From positions 186,001 through 250,000 of the forward strand of contig NZ_VCBA01000006.1 of NCBI RefSeq assembly GCF_007995245.1: DNA of 64,000 nt, read 5' to 3'. Below are positions 34,266 through 43,358 of the stretch, piece after piece. Each line of letters opens with the position of its first letter. Positions within the stretch are counted from its first letter, which is position 1. Under the pieces are notes generated by a model. It did no database searches. It saw only the letters and a program-made list of their open reading frames with translations, and was not told the DNA's origin. Position numbers and translations under genes: made by a program. Origin of the DNA: Tateyamaria sp. syn59 (GTDB lineage: Bacteria; Pseudomonadota; Alphaproteobacteria; Rhodobacterales; Rhodobacteraceae).

Positions 34266-35789
34266 TTAGGGGTAGCGGATGTCGAAGGCCGCGCGGATCG
34301 CGGTGTCTGTGGCGTCTTCAATATAGGTTGGGTGATGGGTGGCAAGGATCGTGTCCACCTTTTGCGCGGCACGGTCCCATGCGGTCAGCGCGCCGCCGTC
34401 TTCCCATGTCTTGGGCGTCTCGCGGTCAGCGAGGGTGGGGTAGACGTAATCGCGCTCCATGGCTGCGATGGTGGCAGGGCCGCCGAGAAAGTGGCCGTCG
34501 CCCAGAACCGCCGCATGGATGCCTGGAAGGTCAAGCGTGTCGTCCGACACCTCCACTCCGCGCAGAATGCGGTAGGTTGCGGCGTGCATCTCATCATCCA
34601 GCACGAAAGCCTCGAAACTGGCGCCGAGCAGGGCCGCTGTCATGCCGGAGCTTTCGTAGATCAGGTTGCCGCCTGCGAGGGCTGCGGCAAGTGAGGTAAG
34701 CCCCTTTTCCACGCCATATTGCGCGTCCAAAGCCTTGGCATCGGTCATGGAAGCGGCGACGCCGGACACAAGGCCCAGATGGTTTATGATCTGGGCCGAG
34801 GCGGCGTTCATCACGGCGATCTCTCCGCCCCCGCCAGCGAATGCGCCGGTGCGCAGGTCGATGACCAAAGGCCAGTTTGAAAATACCATGGGGTGGCCGG
34901 GCTTGATGGCGTGGACCATGACGAGGCTCGCCAGCGTTTCGGCCAGTGATTGGGCGAGGAACCCCGCGAGCGTTGCGGGGGCAGTGGCCCCGGCCTGCGC
35001 GGCGGTGATGCAGGACAGGGGTATGTTGTGGTCGATACAGGCATAGACCGTGTCGACCGCATCCGCGCCGAAGCGCATGGGCGAGATGACCGGGCTGATA
35101 TGCGCCTTGACGAACGGGCGTTTGGCAAAGGCCCCGTCGCCCCCGGCCACCATGTCGAACATGTGGATGATGGGGGCGACGTGCTCCGCGAGTGTGAAGG
35201 CCGTGGCGACCGGTTTGGTCGTGTTGCGCATCAGCGCGTAGGCGGTGTTGATGTCCAGCAGCCATTCATCGGGCATGTCGCCCGCGATGCAGCAGCGGGT
35301 GAACCAACTGACGTTGGTGAGCGTGTCTTGCAGCCGGGTGAAGTCGTGCAGGTCTTGGAGGGTTGAGGGGCGGTAGAGCCGGGTTTGCCGGTCGAGTGTC
35401 TGGACCGCCGCGCCGCCGGTGCCGAAGTGGACGGCGCTACCGCCGACTTCGATCGTGCGGGTGGGGTCGCGGCCGTGGAGCGGTAAGGTTTTGGGCGTTT
35501 GATCTATGGCCTCTTCCACCAGTGTGGCGGGGATCGAGACGCGGCCGTTTGGGAGGGTTTGCGCGCCCGCTGTTTCGAGTGTCGTGCGCAGGCGGTCGGG
35601 GACTTCGCCCATGCCGAGGTCAGCCAGAAGGGACAAGGCGGCGGTGTAGATGTGGTGAATGTCCGTGTCTGAGAGAGGACGATATTGGCCGCCCGGCTGA
35701 CCCGGCGGTGCGGGGTTCAGCGGGGGCCCAGCGGCGCGGGCTTTCTTGCGGGCGTTGCGCCCTTTGCGCATGGGTTTCGGGTCGGACAT
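34266..35789 (-). CDS. Trimethylamine methyltransferase (MttB) superfamily protein, non-pyrrolysine
   Basis: 507 residues with an N-terminal Lys/Arg/Pro-rich tail (about 1-35) and then the MttB TIM-barrel. The frame is continuous with no internal amber codon, so this is a non-pyrrolysine homologue like glycine-betaine or other quaternary-amine corrinoid methyltransferases. Family features: GTGGAAVQTLDRQT, RPFVKAHISPVISPM and the long C-terminal helical stretch. No corrinoid protein gene is adjacent. Divergent from a dimethylglycine-dehydrogenase-like gene, hinting at demethylation of a methylated amine. Exact substrate unknown. Confidence 0.85.
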   Translation of the reverse strand: MSDPKPMRKGRNARKKARAAGPPLNPAPPGQPGGQYRPLSDTDIHHIYTAALSLLADLGMGEVPDRLRTTLETAGAQTLPNGRVSIPATLVEEAIDQTPKTLPLHGRDPTRTIEVGGSAVHFGTGGAAVQTLDRQTRLYRPSTLQDLHDFTRLQDTLTNVSWFTRCCIAGDMPDEWLLDINTAYALMRNTTKPVATAFTLAEHVAPIIHMFDMVAGGDGAFAKRPFVKAHISPVISPMRFGADAVDTVYACIDHNIPLSCITAAQAGATAPATLAGFLAQSLAETLASLVMVHAIKPGHPMVFSNWPLVIDLRTGAFAGGGGEIAVMNAASAQIINHLGLVSGVAASMTDAKALDAQYGVEKGLTSLAAALAGGNLIYESSGMTAALLGASFEAFVLDDEMHAATYRILRGVEVSDDTLDLPGIHAAVLGDGHFLGGPATIAAMERDYVYPTLADRETPKTWEDGGALTAWDRAAQKVDTILATHHPTYIEDATDTAIRAAFDIRYP

Positions 35790-35949
35790 GGAACCAGAGT
35801 TGGCAGGTTATGGGCGCGTGCAAGCGTGGTGCTGTGAGTTCAGCGACAGCAAATGCATATTTTCAGAACAATGAAGACAGGGCCGTGTGATTGACCGGCA
35901 GGCCGTGCCCTTCATTGTTCCGGCAAATATGCAAATCCGGAGTGCCGCC

Positions 35950-38364
35950 ATGAAGACCCAGACCCGTTGTGTTGTGATCGGTGGCGGCATTGCCGGCTGT
36001 TCGACCCTGTATCACCTGACCCAAGAGGGCTGGACCGACGTGGTGCTGGTCGAGCGGGATGAGTTGACCAGCGGCACGACCTGGCATTCGGCGGCGCAGG
36101 TGACGAATTTCGGCATGAACCAGACGATGGTGGGGCTGAAGACGCATTCGATCAATCTGTATAAAGAGTTGGCCGAGGACCCGGACTATCCGATCAACTA
36201 TCACCATGCGGATGGCGGTATTCGGCTGGCCAATACGCAGGCGCAGATGGATGGATATCGCCACTTTGCGTCCATGGCGCGGGGCATGGATGTGCATTTC
36301 GAGGTGATTGATGCCGCCGAATGTGCGCGCCGCCATCCGCTGATTTCGACGGACAATCTGGTGGGCGGCCTGTGGGATCCGCTCGATGGCGATATTGATC
36401 CGGCGCAGCTGTGTCAGGCGCTGGCGCGGCGGGCGCGGAAGGCGGGGGCGGAGGTGTATCGCCATACGCCTGTGACTGGTCTGACGCAGCATAAGGATCA
36501 CAGTTGGACGGTGCACACGTCCAAGGGCGATATTGATTGCGAAGTGGTCGTGAATGCCTGCGGCTACCGCGTGAACGAAGTGGGCGCGATGATGGGGGTG
36601 CATCATCCGGTCGCCTCAATGGAGCATCAGTATTTTCTGACAGAAGAGATCCCGGCCATTCGCGATGCGGGACATCGGATGCCGCTGCTGCGCTGTCCGA
36701 TCAGTGATTATTACTGTCGGCAGGAGAAGAATGGCTTGCTGCTGGGGTTCTATGAGCAGGATTGCAAGACCTGGGGAATGGACGGGATTTCGCCGGATTT
36801 TTCCAATGATCTGTGTCCGGATGATCTGGACCGTGTGACGGATGTTCTGGAGGGGGCCTTTGCCCGTATGCCCGCGCTGATGGAGGTTGGGGTGCATACG
36901 GTGGTGAATGGTCCGATCACCTATACCATCGACGGGGCGCCCTTGGTCGGGCCCATTCCGGGCAAGCGGAATGCGTTTTGTATCATAGGCTTGCGGGCTG
37001 GTTTGGGTGAGGGCGGGGGCCATGGGTGGTTGCTGGCCCAGCAAATTGTGCATGGGGAGGCGTGTTATGACACCTGGGTTTTGGATCCACGTCGGTTCAC
37101 CGGGCATGGCAATGTCGAGCTGACGGCGCTGAAGGCGATCGAGGATTATCAGAACGAGTTTCGGTTTCATTTTCCGAACGAGCATCGCCCGGCGGGGCGG
37201 CCGATCAAGACAACGCCTTTGACCCCTGTTTTGGCCGCCGAGGGGGCGGAGTTTACTGTGGTGAACGGGTGGGAGCGGGCGGAGTTTTTCAAGCCCGCGC
37301 CGGGGTTTGCGGTGACGCATGGGTTTCACTTTGACGAAGCGTTCGACGTCGTGGCCGAAGAGGTGAAGGCGGTGCAGACCGGGGTGGGGCTGGCTGAGGT
37401 CAACGGTTTCAACCGGATCGAGATTGCGGGCCCGGATGCGCATCGGTTTCTGGATCATGTGATCTGTGGCCGGGTGCCGCGGACTGAGGGGAAGGTGGGG
37501 CTTGGGTATCTCTTGAACCACCATGGGTGTGTGAAGGCGGAGGCGACGGTTGCCAACCTGCCGGGTGGGCCGGTCTGGTACGGGTCTGCTGCTGCGTCCG
37601 AGTGGCATGACATGGATTGGTTGCGTGCGCACGCTGATGGCTTTGATGTATCGTTTCAGTCACTTACGACTGACTGGACCATCCTTGTGCTGGCGGGGCC
37701 GAAGGCGCGGGAGGTGCTGTCGGAGGTGTCGCGCGGGGATTGGTCGGCGCAGGCGTTTCCGTGGCTGTCGGTGCGTCGCGCCTTTGTCGGGGTCGCGCCT
37801 GCGGTTGTGATGTCGGTGAGTTTTTCGGGGGAGTTGGCCTATGAGATCCATGTACCGAATGCACAGCTTTATGCGGCCTATCTGGCGTTGCGAGCGGCGG
37901 GAGAGGCGCATGGGCTGCGGTTGTTTGGGGCGCGGGCCGTCGAGGCGATGCGGATGGAGAAGGGGTATTTGCATTGGAAGGCCGATTTGATCACTGAGTT
38001 CGATCCGTTTGAGACAGGGCTGGGGCGGTTTGTGAAGATGGACAAGGACTTCGTGGGCAGGGTGGCGCTTGAGGAACGGCAGGCCAAGGGGCCGTCGCGG
38101 CGGTTGGTGAGCTTGTGCGTCGACAGCACCACGTCGCCCGCGCATCCGGGCGCGTCGGTCATGCGGGACGGTGCGGTTTTGGGCACTGTCACGTCGGGTG
38201 ACTGGGGGCACCGGGTTGGGATGAATCTGGCCTATGCATTTGTCGATCCGGCCTTTGCCGCGCAAGGCACTGAATTTGCAGTGGATATGCTAGGTGAGAT
38301 GATCCCGGCGCGGGTGATCGCGCCATCGCCCTATGATCCGGACATGACCCTGCTGCGCGGCTGA
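35950..38364 (+). CDS. FAD-dependent dimethylglycine dehydrogenase/sarcosine dehydrogenase-like protein
   Basis: 804 residues. Domain order: N-terminal DAO FAD domain with VVIGGGIAGCSTLYHL (about residues 9-24) and HSAAQVTNFGMNQ, a linker FAO_M region (about 370-430), and a C-terminal GcvT-like folate-binding half (about 430-800) with GYLLNHHGCVKAEATVANL and EKGYLHWKADLITEFDPFE. This is the architecture of enzymes oxidising N-methyl groups and passing formaldehyde to tetrahydrofolate. ATG at 35950 has GGAG upstream; the frame is open to 35887. It probably forms a unit with the TRAP transporter downstream. Confidence 0.88.
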   Translation: MKTQTRCVVIGGGIAGCSTLYHLTQEGWTDVVLVERDELTSGTTWHSAAQVTNFGMNQTMVGLKTHSINLYKELAEDPDYPINYHHADGGIRLANTQAQMDGYRHFASMARGMDVHFEVIDAAECARRHPLISTDNLVGGLWDPLDGDIDPAQLCQALARRARKAGAEVYRHTPVTGLTQHKDHSWTVHTSKGDIDCEVVVNACGYRVNEVGAMMGVHHPVASMEHQYFLTEEIPAIRDAGHRMPLLRCPISDYYCRQEKNGLLLGFYEQDCKTWGMDGISPDFSNDLCPDDLDRVTDVLEGAFARMPALMEVGVHTVVNGPITYTIDGAPLVGPIPGKRNAFCIIGLRAGLGEGGGHGWLLAQQIVHGEACYDTWVLDPRRFTGHGNVELTALKAIEDYQNEFRFHFPNEHRPAGRPIKTTPLTPVLAAEGAEFTVVNGWERAEFFKPAPGFAVTHGFHFDEAFDVVAEEVKAVQTGVGLAEVNGFNRIEIAGPDAHRFLDHVICGRVPRTEGKVGLGYLLNHHGCVKAEATVANLPGGPVWYGSAAASEWHDMDWLRAHADGFDVSFQSLTTDWTILVLAGPKAREVLSEVSRGDWSAQAFPWLSVRRAFVGVAPAVVMSVSFSGELAYEIHVPNAQLYAAYLALRAAGEAHGLRLFGARAVEAMRMEKGYLHWKADLITEFDPFETGLGRFVKMDKDFVGRVALEERQAKGPSRRLVSLCVDSTTSPAHPGASVMRDGAVLGTVTSGDWGHRVGMNLAYAFVDPAFAAQGTEFAVDMLGEMIPARVIAPSPYDPDMTLLRG

Positions 38365-38491
38365 GCGGGGGTATGACAAAGCGGCGATATAGTTACAAAG
38401 GCGGGTGACAGATTTAGTTGCGTTGCATAACAATCCTCTCGGAAGAGCGAGTCAGGCCGTTGGAGCGCTGACCGGATATGGGAGGAAATTC

Positions 38492-39529
38492 ATGTCACTC
38501 ACACGTAAATCATTCCTGAACCTGGCGGGTGCCGCGGCGCTGGCCATCGGGTCGGGGACCGCTGCGCTGGCGCAAGAGGTCACGCTGAACCTGCACCAGT
38601 TCCTGCCCGCGCAGGCCAATGTGCCCAAGCTGGTGCTGGATGTCTGGGCGGACAATGTCGAGGAGGCGAGCGGCGGTCGGATCAAGGTGGACCGCTTTCC
38701 GTCGATGCAGCTTGGCGGTCGTCCGCCAGAGCTGATTGACCAGGCGGTTGACGGTGTGGCCGATGTCGTCTGGACCGTGGTCGGCTACACGCCGGGCCGC
38801 TTCCCGCGGACAGAAGTCTTTGAACTGCCGTTCATGATGACAGACGCGCGTGCGATGTCATCAGCCTACTGGCAAATGTTTGAAAAGCATATGAAAGATA
38901 CCGAGTTCAAGGATGTGCATATCCTGGGCACATGGGTCCATGGGCCGGGCATGATCCACGTGAACAAAGAGGTGAAGACGCCTGCTGATATGGCGGGTCT
39001 GAAGATCCGGGGCGGGTCACGCACAGTGAACAACCTGCTGGAAAAGATGGGTTCGACCCCTGTGGGGATGCCTGTGCCTGCAGTGCCCGAGGGCCTGAGC
39101 AAAGGTGTGATCGACGGCACCACGATCCCGTGGGAAGTGACGGCGGCGCTGAAGATCCCGGAGCTGGTGGGTAATCACACCGAGTTCGAGGGCAATGCGC
39201 TTTATACCCTGACCTTTGTGCTGGCCATGAACAAGGATCGCTACGAGTCGCTGCCTGCCGATCTGCAGAAGGTGATCGACGACAATTCCGGGCTGGAGTT
39301 CAGCATCTTTGCCGGTGGCACGCAGGCGGATTCCGATGGGCCCGCGCGCGAGGCGGCGGTGGCCAATGGCAACACCATTGTCACCGTGTCGGGCGATGAT
39401 CTGGCCGCCTGGCAGGAAGCGGCGCAGCCGATCTATGACGAGTGGGTGGCCGACATGGAAAGCAAGGGCATCGACGGTCAGGCGCTGATCGACGAGGCGC
39501 GTGCGCTGATGGATGCCTACGAAGGCTAA
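38492..39529 (+). CDS. dctP: TRAP transporter substrate-binding protein DctP
   Basis: Periplasmic receptor of a tripartite ATP-independent importer; 345 residues with a cleavable signal (MSLTRKSFLNLAGAAALAIGSGTAALA, about residue 27). DctP core motifs: LHQFLPAQANVPKLVLDVWADNVEEASGGRI, FPSMQLGGRPPELIDQ and the arginine loop GLKIRGGSR that coordinates a carboxylate. GGAGG lies 7 bases upstream of the ATG. Genetic context (methyl-group oxidoreductase upstream) suggests a betaine- or choline-derived organic acid, but the ligand cannot be read. A hairpin separates it from dctQ. Confidence 0.92.
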   Translation: MSLTRKSFLNLAGAAALAIGSGTAALAQEVTLNLHQFLPAQANVPKLVLDVWADNVEEASGGRIKVDRFPSMQLGGRPPELIDQAVDGVADVVWTVVGYTPGRFPRTEVFELPFMMTDARAMSSAYWQMFEKHMKDTEFKDVHILGTWVHGPGMIHVNKEVKTPADMAGLKIRGGSRTVNNLLEKMGSTPVGMPVPAVPEGLSKGVIDGTTIPWEVTAALKIPELVGNHTEFEGNALYTLTFVLAMNKDRYESLPADLQKVIDDNSGLEFSIFAGGTQADSDGPAREAAVANGNTIVTVSGDDLAAWQEAAQPIYDEWVADMESKGIDGQALIDEARALMDAYEG

Positions 39530-39549
39530 GCCGTTTACAGATTCGAAAG

Positions 39550-39582
39550 TCGGGCCGTGGCAGGAATGCTGCGGCCCGATTT
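39550..39582 (+). terminator. Intercistronic hairpin between dctP and dctQ
   Basis: TCGGGCCG (39550-39557) pairs with CGGCCCGA (39572-39579) followed by TTT. It sits 20 bases after dctP and 21 bases before dctQ. Such partial terminators or mRNA stabilisers commonly allow more binding protein than permease to be made; effect here is inferred. Confidence 0.6.
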
Positions 39583-39603
39583 GTCCAATGAAAAGAGGCA
39601 AGT

Positions 39604-40161
39604 ATGTATAGGCTCGTGAAATGGTTGTCACGGTTTTCGGCGGTGATCGGGGGTATCGTTTTGGTGGCCCTCGTTCTACTGACGACGCTGTCGATCGTGG
39701 GGCGCGAGCTGTCGAAGCTGGGCCACGCGCTGGGCGAGGGGTGGTTCGGGCAGATGCTGCTGGCGAGTGGTGTGGACGAGATCAAAGGCACTTATGAGCT
39801 GACCGAAGCCGGTGTCGCATTTGCCATTTTTGCGTTTTTTCCGGTGTGCCAGTTCTATGGTCAGCACGCGACGGTGGATGTCTTTACATCGACCTTGCCG
39901 CGTCGGGGCCTTGGCTGGTTGCGCGCGTTCTGGGAAGTCGTTCTGGCCGCTGTGATCGTGTTCATCGGCCTGCGTCTGTACGAAGGTATGCTGCGCTATC
40001 TGGGCAATGGGGAGACGACGCTGTTTCTGCAATTTCCGGTCTGGTGGGCCTATGCCGCGAGTGTTGGGGCGGCGGCGATTGCTGGGCTGACGGCGGTCTA
40101 TTGCGCCTGGGTTCGGGTGGTCGAAGCGGCCACCGGGCGCCAAATCTTGCCAGAGGGTTAA
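39604..40161 (+). CDS. dctQ: TRAP transporter small permease subunit DctQ
   Basis: Small membrane subunit linking the receptor and the large permease; 185 residues with four hydrophobic helices (about 10-32, 65-83, 98-125 and 140-165). The connecting loop after helix 2 has QFYGQHATVDVFTSTLP, similar to the DctQ motif HxxVD. It begins 74 bases after dctP and is followed after 6 bases by dctM. Confidence 0.88.
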   Translation: MYRLVKWLSRFSAVIGGIVLVALVLLTTLSIVGRELSKLGHALGEGWFGQMLLASGVDEIKGTYELTEAGVAFAIFAFFPVCQFYGQHATVDVFTSTLPRRGLGWLRAFWEVVLAAVIVFIGLRLYEGMLRYLGNGETTLFLQFPVWWAYAASVGAAAIAGLTAVYCAWVRVVEAATGRQILPEG

Positions 40162-40167
40162 CAGGCG

Positions 40168-41520
40168 ATGGATTGGATTCGCGATATTGTCCAGTTTCTG
40201 GGCCTGACCCGGTTGGAACTGGGGTTCTGGTCCTTCCCGATCCTGCTTGGGCTGATTTTCTTGCGCGCGCCCATCGGGCTTGCGATGTTCCTGATGGGGC
40301 TGCTGGGGTGGATATTCGCGATGAACGGCAATGCCACGCCGATCCTCGCCAAGCTGAAATCCGAGACTTACACCACATTCTCTAACTACTCGTTAACCAT
40401 CATCCCGATGTTTCTGCTGATGGGGCAGTTTGCGACCTTGTCGGGCATGTCCACGTCGCTGTTCAAGGCGGCGGAGAGCTTTCTGGGCCACCGGAAGGGC
40501 GGTGTTGCCATGGCGTCGGTTGGCGCCTGCGCGGGGTTCGGTGCGATCTGTGGGTCGTCGCTGGCGACCGCGGCCACGATGGGCCGTGTGGCCCTGCCGG
40601 AGCTGAAAAGATATGGGTATTCAGGGGGTTTTTCGACCGCGACCCTGGCTGCCGGTGGGACGCTGGGCATCCTGATCCCGCCATCGGTGATCCTGGTGAT
40701 CTATGCGATCATCACGGAGCAGAACATTGCCAAGCTGTTTCTGGCGGCCTTTGTCCCGGGCATTCTTGCCGCGATTGGCTATGTGCTGACCATCTCGGTC
40801 TATGTGCGCCTGTTTCCGGGCAGTGCGGGCACGCGCGAGGCTGTGCCTTGGCCGGAGCGCTGGAAGGCGCTGGGAGAGACGTGGCCGGTGCTGGCGATTT
40901 TTGCGCTGGTGGTGGGCGGTATTTACGCCGGATGGTTTACGCCGACCGAGGGCGCTGCCGTGGGTGCGGCGGGCACGGGGCTGGTGGCTTGGCTGGGCGG
41001 CAACCTGAGCTGGCGTGTGCTGGGCGAGGCGCTCATTGGGACGGGCAAGACGACCGCCATGATCTTTTTCATCGTGTTCGGGGCTGCGCAGTATAACGGG
41101 TTTCTGGCCCTGTCCGGTGCGCCGCAGTGGCTGGCGGATTTCGTTCTGTCCCAAGGGTTTACGCCCATTCTGGTGCTGAGCGTGATCCTGCTGTTCTATC
41201 TGGTGTTCGGCTGTGTGATGGACAGCCTGTCGATGATCCTGCTGACGGTGCCGATCTTTTTCCCTGTGATCTCCGGCCTCGATTTCGGGATGAGCCCGGA
41301 GCACGTGGCGATCTGGTTTGGCATTCTGGTGCTGATCGTGGTGGAGGTTGGGCTGATCACGCCCCCTGTGGGAATGAACCTGTTTATTATCAATGCGATG
41401 GACCGAGAGACGCCGATCACAGAGACGTACAAGGCGGTGCTGTTCTTTGTCGGGTCGGACATTTTCCGGGTGATTCTGCTGGTGGCTTTTCCGGCGATCA
41501 CTCTGTTTTTGATCCCGTGA
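40168..41520 (+). CDS. dctM: TRAP transporter large permease subunit DctM
   Basis: Ion-coupled permease of the TRAP importer; 450 residues with about 12 hydrophobic segments. Typical features: FLRAPIGLAMFLMGLLGW near the start, SSLATAATMGRVALPELKRYGY in the substrate hairpin, LAAGGTLGILIPPSVILVIYAIITEQNIAKLF, GCVMDSLSMILLTVPIFFPV and a C-terminal ITPPVGMNLFI. Residue pattern is intact. It ends the transporter; 311 non-coding bases follow before the benzoate cluster. Confidence 0.93.
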   Translation: MDWIRDIVQFLGLTRLELGFWSFPILLGLIFLRAPIGLAMFLMGLLGWIFAMNGNATPILAKLKSETYTTFSNYSLTIIPMFLLMGQFATLSGMSTSLFKAAESFLGHRKGGVAMASVGACAGFGAICGSSLATAATMGRVALPELKRYGYSGGFSTATLAAGGTLGILIPPSVILVIYAIITEQNIAKLFLAAFVPGILAAIGYVLTISVYVRLFPGSAGTREAVPWPERWKALGETWPVLAIFALVVGGIYAGWFTPTEGAAVGAAGTGLVAWLGGNLSWRVLGEALIGTGKTTAMIFFIVFGAAQYNGFLALSGAPQWLADFVLSQGFTPILVLSVILLFYLVFGCVMDSLSMILLTVPIFFPVISGLDFGMSPEHVAIWFGILVLIVVEVGLITPPVGMNLFIINAMDRETPITETYKAVLFFVGSDIFRVILLVAFPAITLFLIP

Positions 41521-41831
41521 CGCGCAACGTTCGTTGGCCTGTATGTCGTCAGTGGTGCGGAATACCCGTTAACGCCAGCAAAGCACGTGCTTCTGGCGAT
41601 ACACATGCCGTACACAACCTGTGCACCACCCGTACACCGGTGATGCACCGATGGCCCGGTTAACGGCCCGCTCGGGGCGTTAATCTTAATGGGTGGTTAA
41701 GGCGGGTGGTGAGCCTGCGTGCCGGCGTGGTCTGTATGCAATAAAGTGCCACTTATGCCCCTATCGCTTGGTAAGCTGCGGCAGCGCCGCGCACTATAGC
41801 GCAGCGACCTTGAGTCTTTGGGAGGAGGCAC
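41521..41831. promoter_or_regulatory. Intergenic control region upstream of the box cluster
   Basis: No ORF is supported in these 311 bases. Visible structures: the 12-bp palindrome AAGCACGTGCTT (41581-41592); a 24-base hairpin with one mismatch (41660-41683, arms starting TTAACG and ending CGTTAA), possibly ending the TRAP transcript; and AAGTG-C-CACTT (41743-41753), whose core AGTGCCACTT recurs before boxC. GGGAGGAGG at 41820-41828 is the bclA ribosome site. Confidence 0.6.
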
Positions 41832-43358
41832 ATGGCAAACGCGGCATCTTATTTCGTGGACCGGCATGTTGCCGAAGGGCGGGGCGATAAGGTGGCCTTT
41901 CGCGAGGTTGGCGCGGGGCGCAGCCTGACCTATGGCGCGCTGGCCGAGGCGTCAGGCCGCGCGGCGGCTGCATTTCTGGCGGCGGATGTGCGGCCCGAGG
42001 AGCGGGTGGCGATGCTGGTGCTGGACCAGATCGAGTTTCCGATCCTGTTCTGGGGCGCGCTGAAGGCTGGCGTCATCCCGGTGCCGCTGAACACGCTGCT
42101 GGCGACGCCTGTTTACGATGCGATTTTGCGGGATAGCCGGGCGACGATGTTGATCGTATCTGAGCTGTTGTGGGACGTGGTGGCACCTGTGTTGGAGGGT
42201 AATCCGTTTCTGCGCCGTGTTGTTGTGATTGGTGCGGCGCGGGAGGGAGTTGAAACCTATGATGGCTTCATGGCTCGCGCCGAAGGGCCTGTCGCTCCGT
42301 TTGAGGCCAAAGATGATGAGACGGCGTTCTGGCTCTATTCCTCTGGCTCGACCGGGCAGCCCAAGGGGGTGCATCACATCCATTCGGCACTGAAGGCGAC
42401 GGCGGACACCTATGGCGCGCAGGTCTTGCAGGTGCGCGAGGACGATGTGGTGTTTTCGGCTGCCAAGTTCTTTTTCGCCTATGGCTTGGGCAATGCGATG
42501 ACCTTTCCGATGTCGGTAGGGGCAACCGTAGTGATCTTTGGTGGGCGGCCGACGCCGGACCAGATGGTGCAGGTAATTGCGGATGAACAGCCGACCGTCT
42601 TCTGCGGGGTGCCGACGCTCTACGCCGCGATGGTGGCGCATATGGAGGCTGAGGGCGCGCCGGAAACGCCATTGCGCACGTGTATTTCGGCGGGCGAGGC
42701 GCTGCCCGAGGATGTGGGGCTGCGGTGGGAGGCGCTGACGGGTGTGCCGATCCTCGATGGTGTGGGGTCGACCGAGATGCTGCATATCTTTCTGTCGAAC
42801 GCGCCGGGGGATGTTGTTTATGGCACCTCGGGCGTGCCGGTGCCGGGATATGAGGTGCGGCTTGTGGACGAGGCCGGGGCCGAGGTTGGTACGGGCGAGG
42901 TCGGTGAGTTGCTGGTCAATGGGGCGTCCGCTGCTGGCGGATACTGGAACCGGCGGGACAAGACGCGGGATACGTTCGAGGGCGTATGGACGCGCACTGG
43001 CGACAAGTATGAGCGGCGTGAGGACGGGCGCTTTGTCTACTGCGGGCGGACGGATGACATGTTCAAGGTGTCTGGCATCTGGGTGAGCCCGTTTGAGGTG
43101 GAGCAGGCGATTACCTCCCATGCCTCGGTTTTGGAATGTGCCGTGGTGGCTGCGCGGGATGAGGATGGGTTGGAGAAGCCAAAGGCCTTTGTCGTGCCAC
43201 ATGGGGAGCGGCCCGAGGGGTTGGAAGAGCTGTTGAAGGATCATGTGAAGGACCGCGTGGGCAAGTGGAAATACCCGCGCTGGGTGGAATGCGTGGAGAG
43301 CCTGCCCAAGACGGCGACGGGAAAGATCCAGCGCTTCAAGTTGCGGGAGGGCGCGTGA
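41832..43358 (+). CDS. bclA: Benzoate-CoA ligase family protein
   Basis: Activates benzoate to benzoyl-CoA using ATP, the entry step of the box pathway. 508 residues of the ANL superfamily: YSSGSTGQPKGVHH (A3), the aryl-binding AAKFFFAYGLGNAMTFPMSVGATVV, GVGSTEMLHIFLSN (A5), TGDKYERREDGRFVYCGRTDDMFKVSGIWVSPFEVE (A7-A8) and the catalytic lysine in PKTATGKIQR. The KFFFAYGLGN segment is typical of benzoate-CoA ligases. First gene of the cluster, preceded by the AGTGCCACTT motif; its TGA overlaps the ATG of the next gene. Confidence 0.9.
   Translation: MANAASYFVDRHVAEGRGDKVAFREVGAGRSLTYGALAEASGRAAAAFLAADVRPEERVAMLVLDQIEFPILFWGALKAGVIPVPLNTLLATPVYDAILRDSRATMLIVSELLWDVVAPVLEGNPFLRRVVVIGAAREGVETYDGFMARAEGPVAPFEAKDDETAFWLYSSGSTGQPKGVHHIHSALKATADTYGAQVLQVREDDVVFSAAKFFFAYGLGNAMTFPMSVGATVVIFGGRPTPDQMVQVIADEQPTVFCGVPTLYAAMVAHMEAEGAPETPLRTCISAGEALPEDVGLRWEALTGVPILDGVGSTEMLHIFLSNAPGDVVYGTSGVPVPGYEVRLVDEAGAEVGTGEVGELLVNGASAAGGYWNRRDKTRDTFEGVWTRTGDKYERREDGRFVYCGRTDDMFKVSGIWVSPFEVEQAITSHASVLECAVVAARDEDGLEKPKAFVVPHGERPEGLEELLKDHVKDRVGKWKYPRWVECVESLPKTATGKIQRFKLREGA

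Noticed and set aside
34266-35789. Pyrrolysine-encoding MttB
   Set aside because: The reading frame is continuous without an internal TAG, so this is a non-pyrrolysine homologue.
41660-41683. Strong intrinsic terminator of the TRAP operon
   Set aside because: The 24-base hairpin has one mismatch, lies about 140 bases after dctM and has no T run; kept only as a structure in the intergenic entry.
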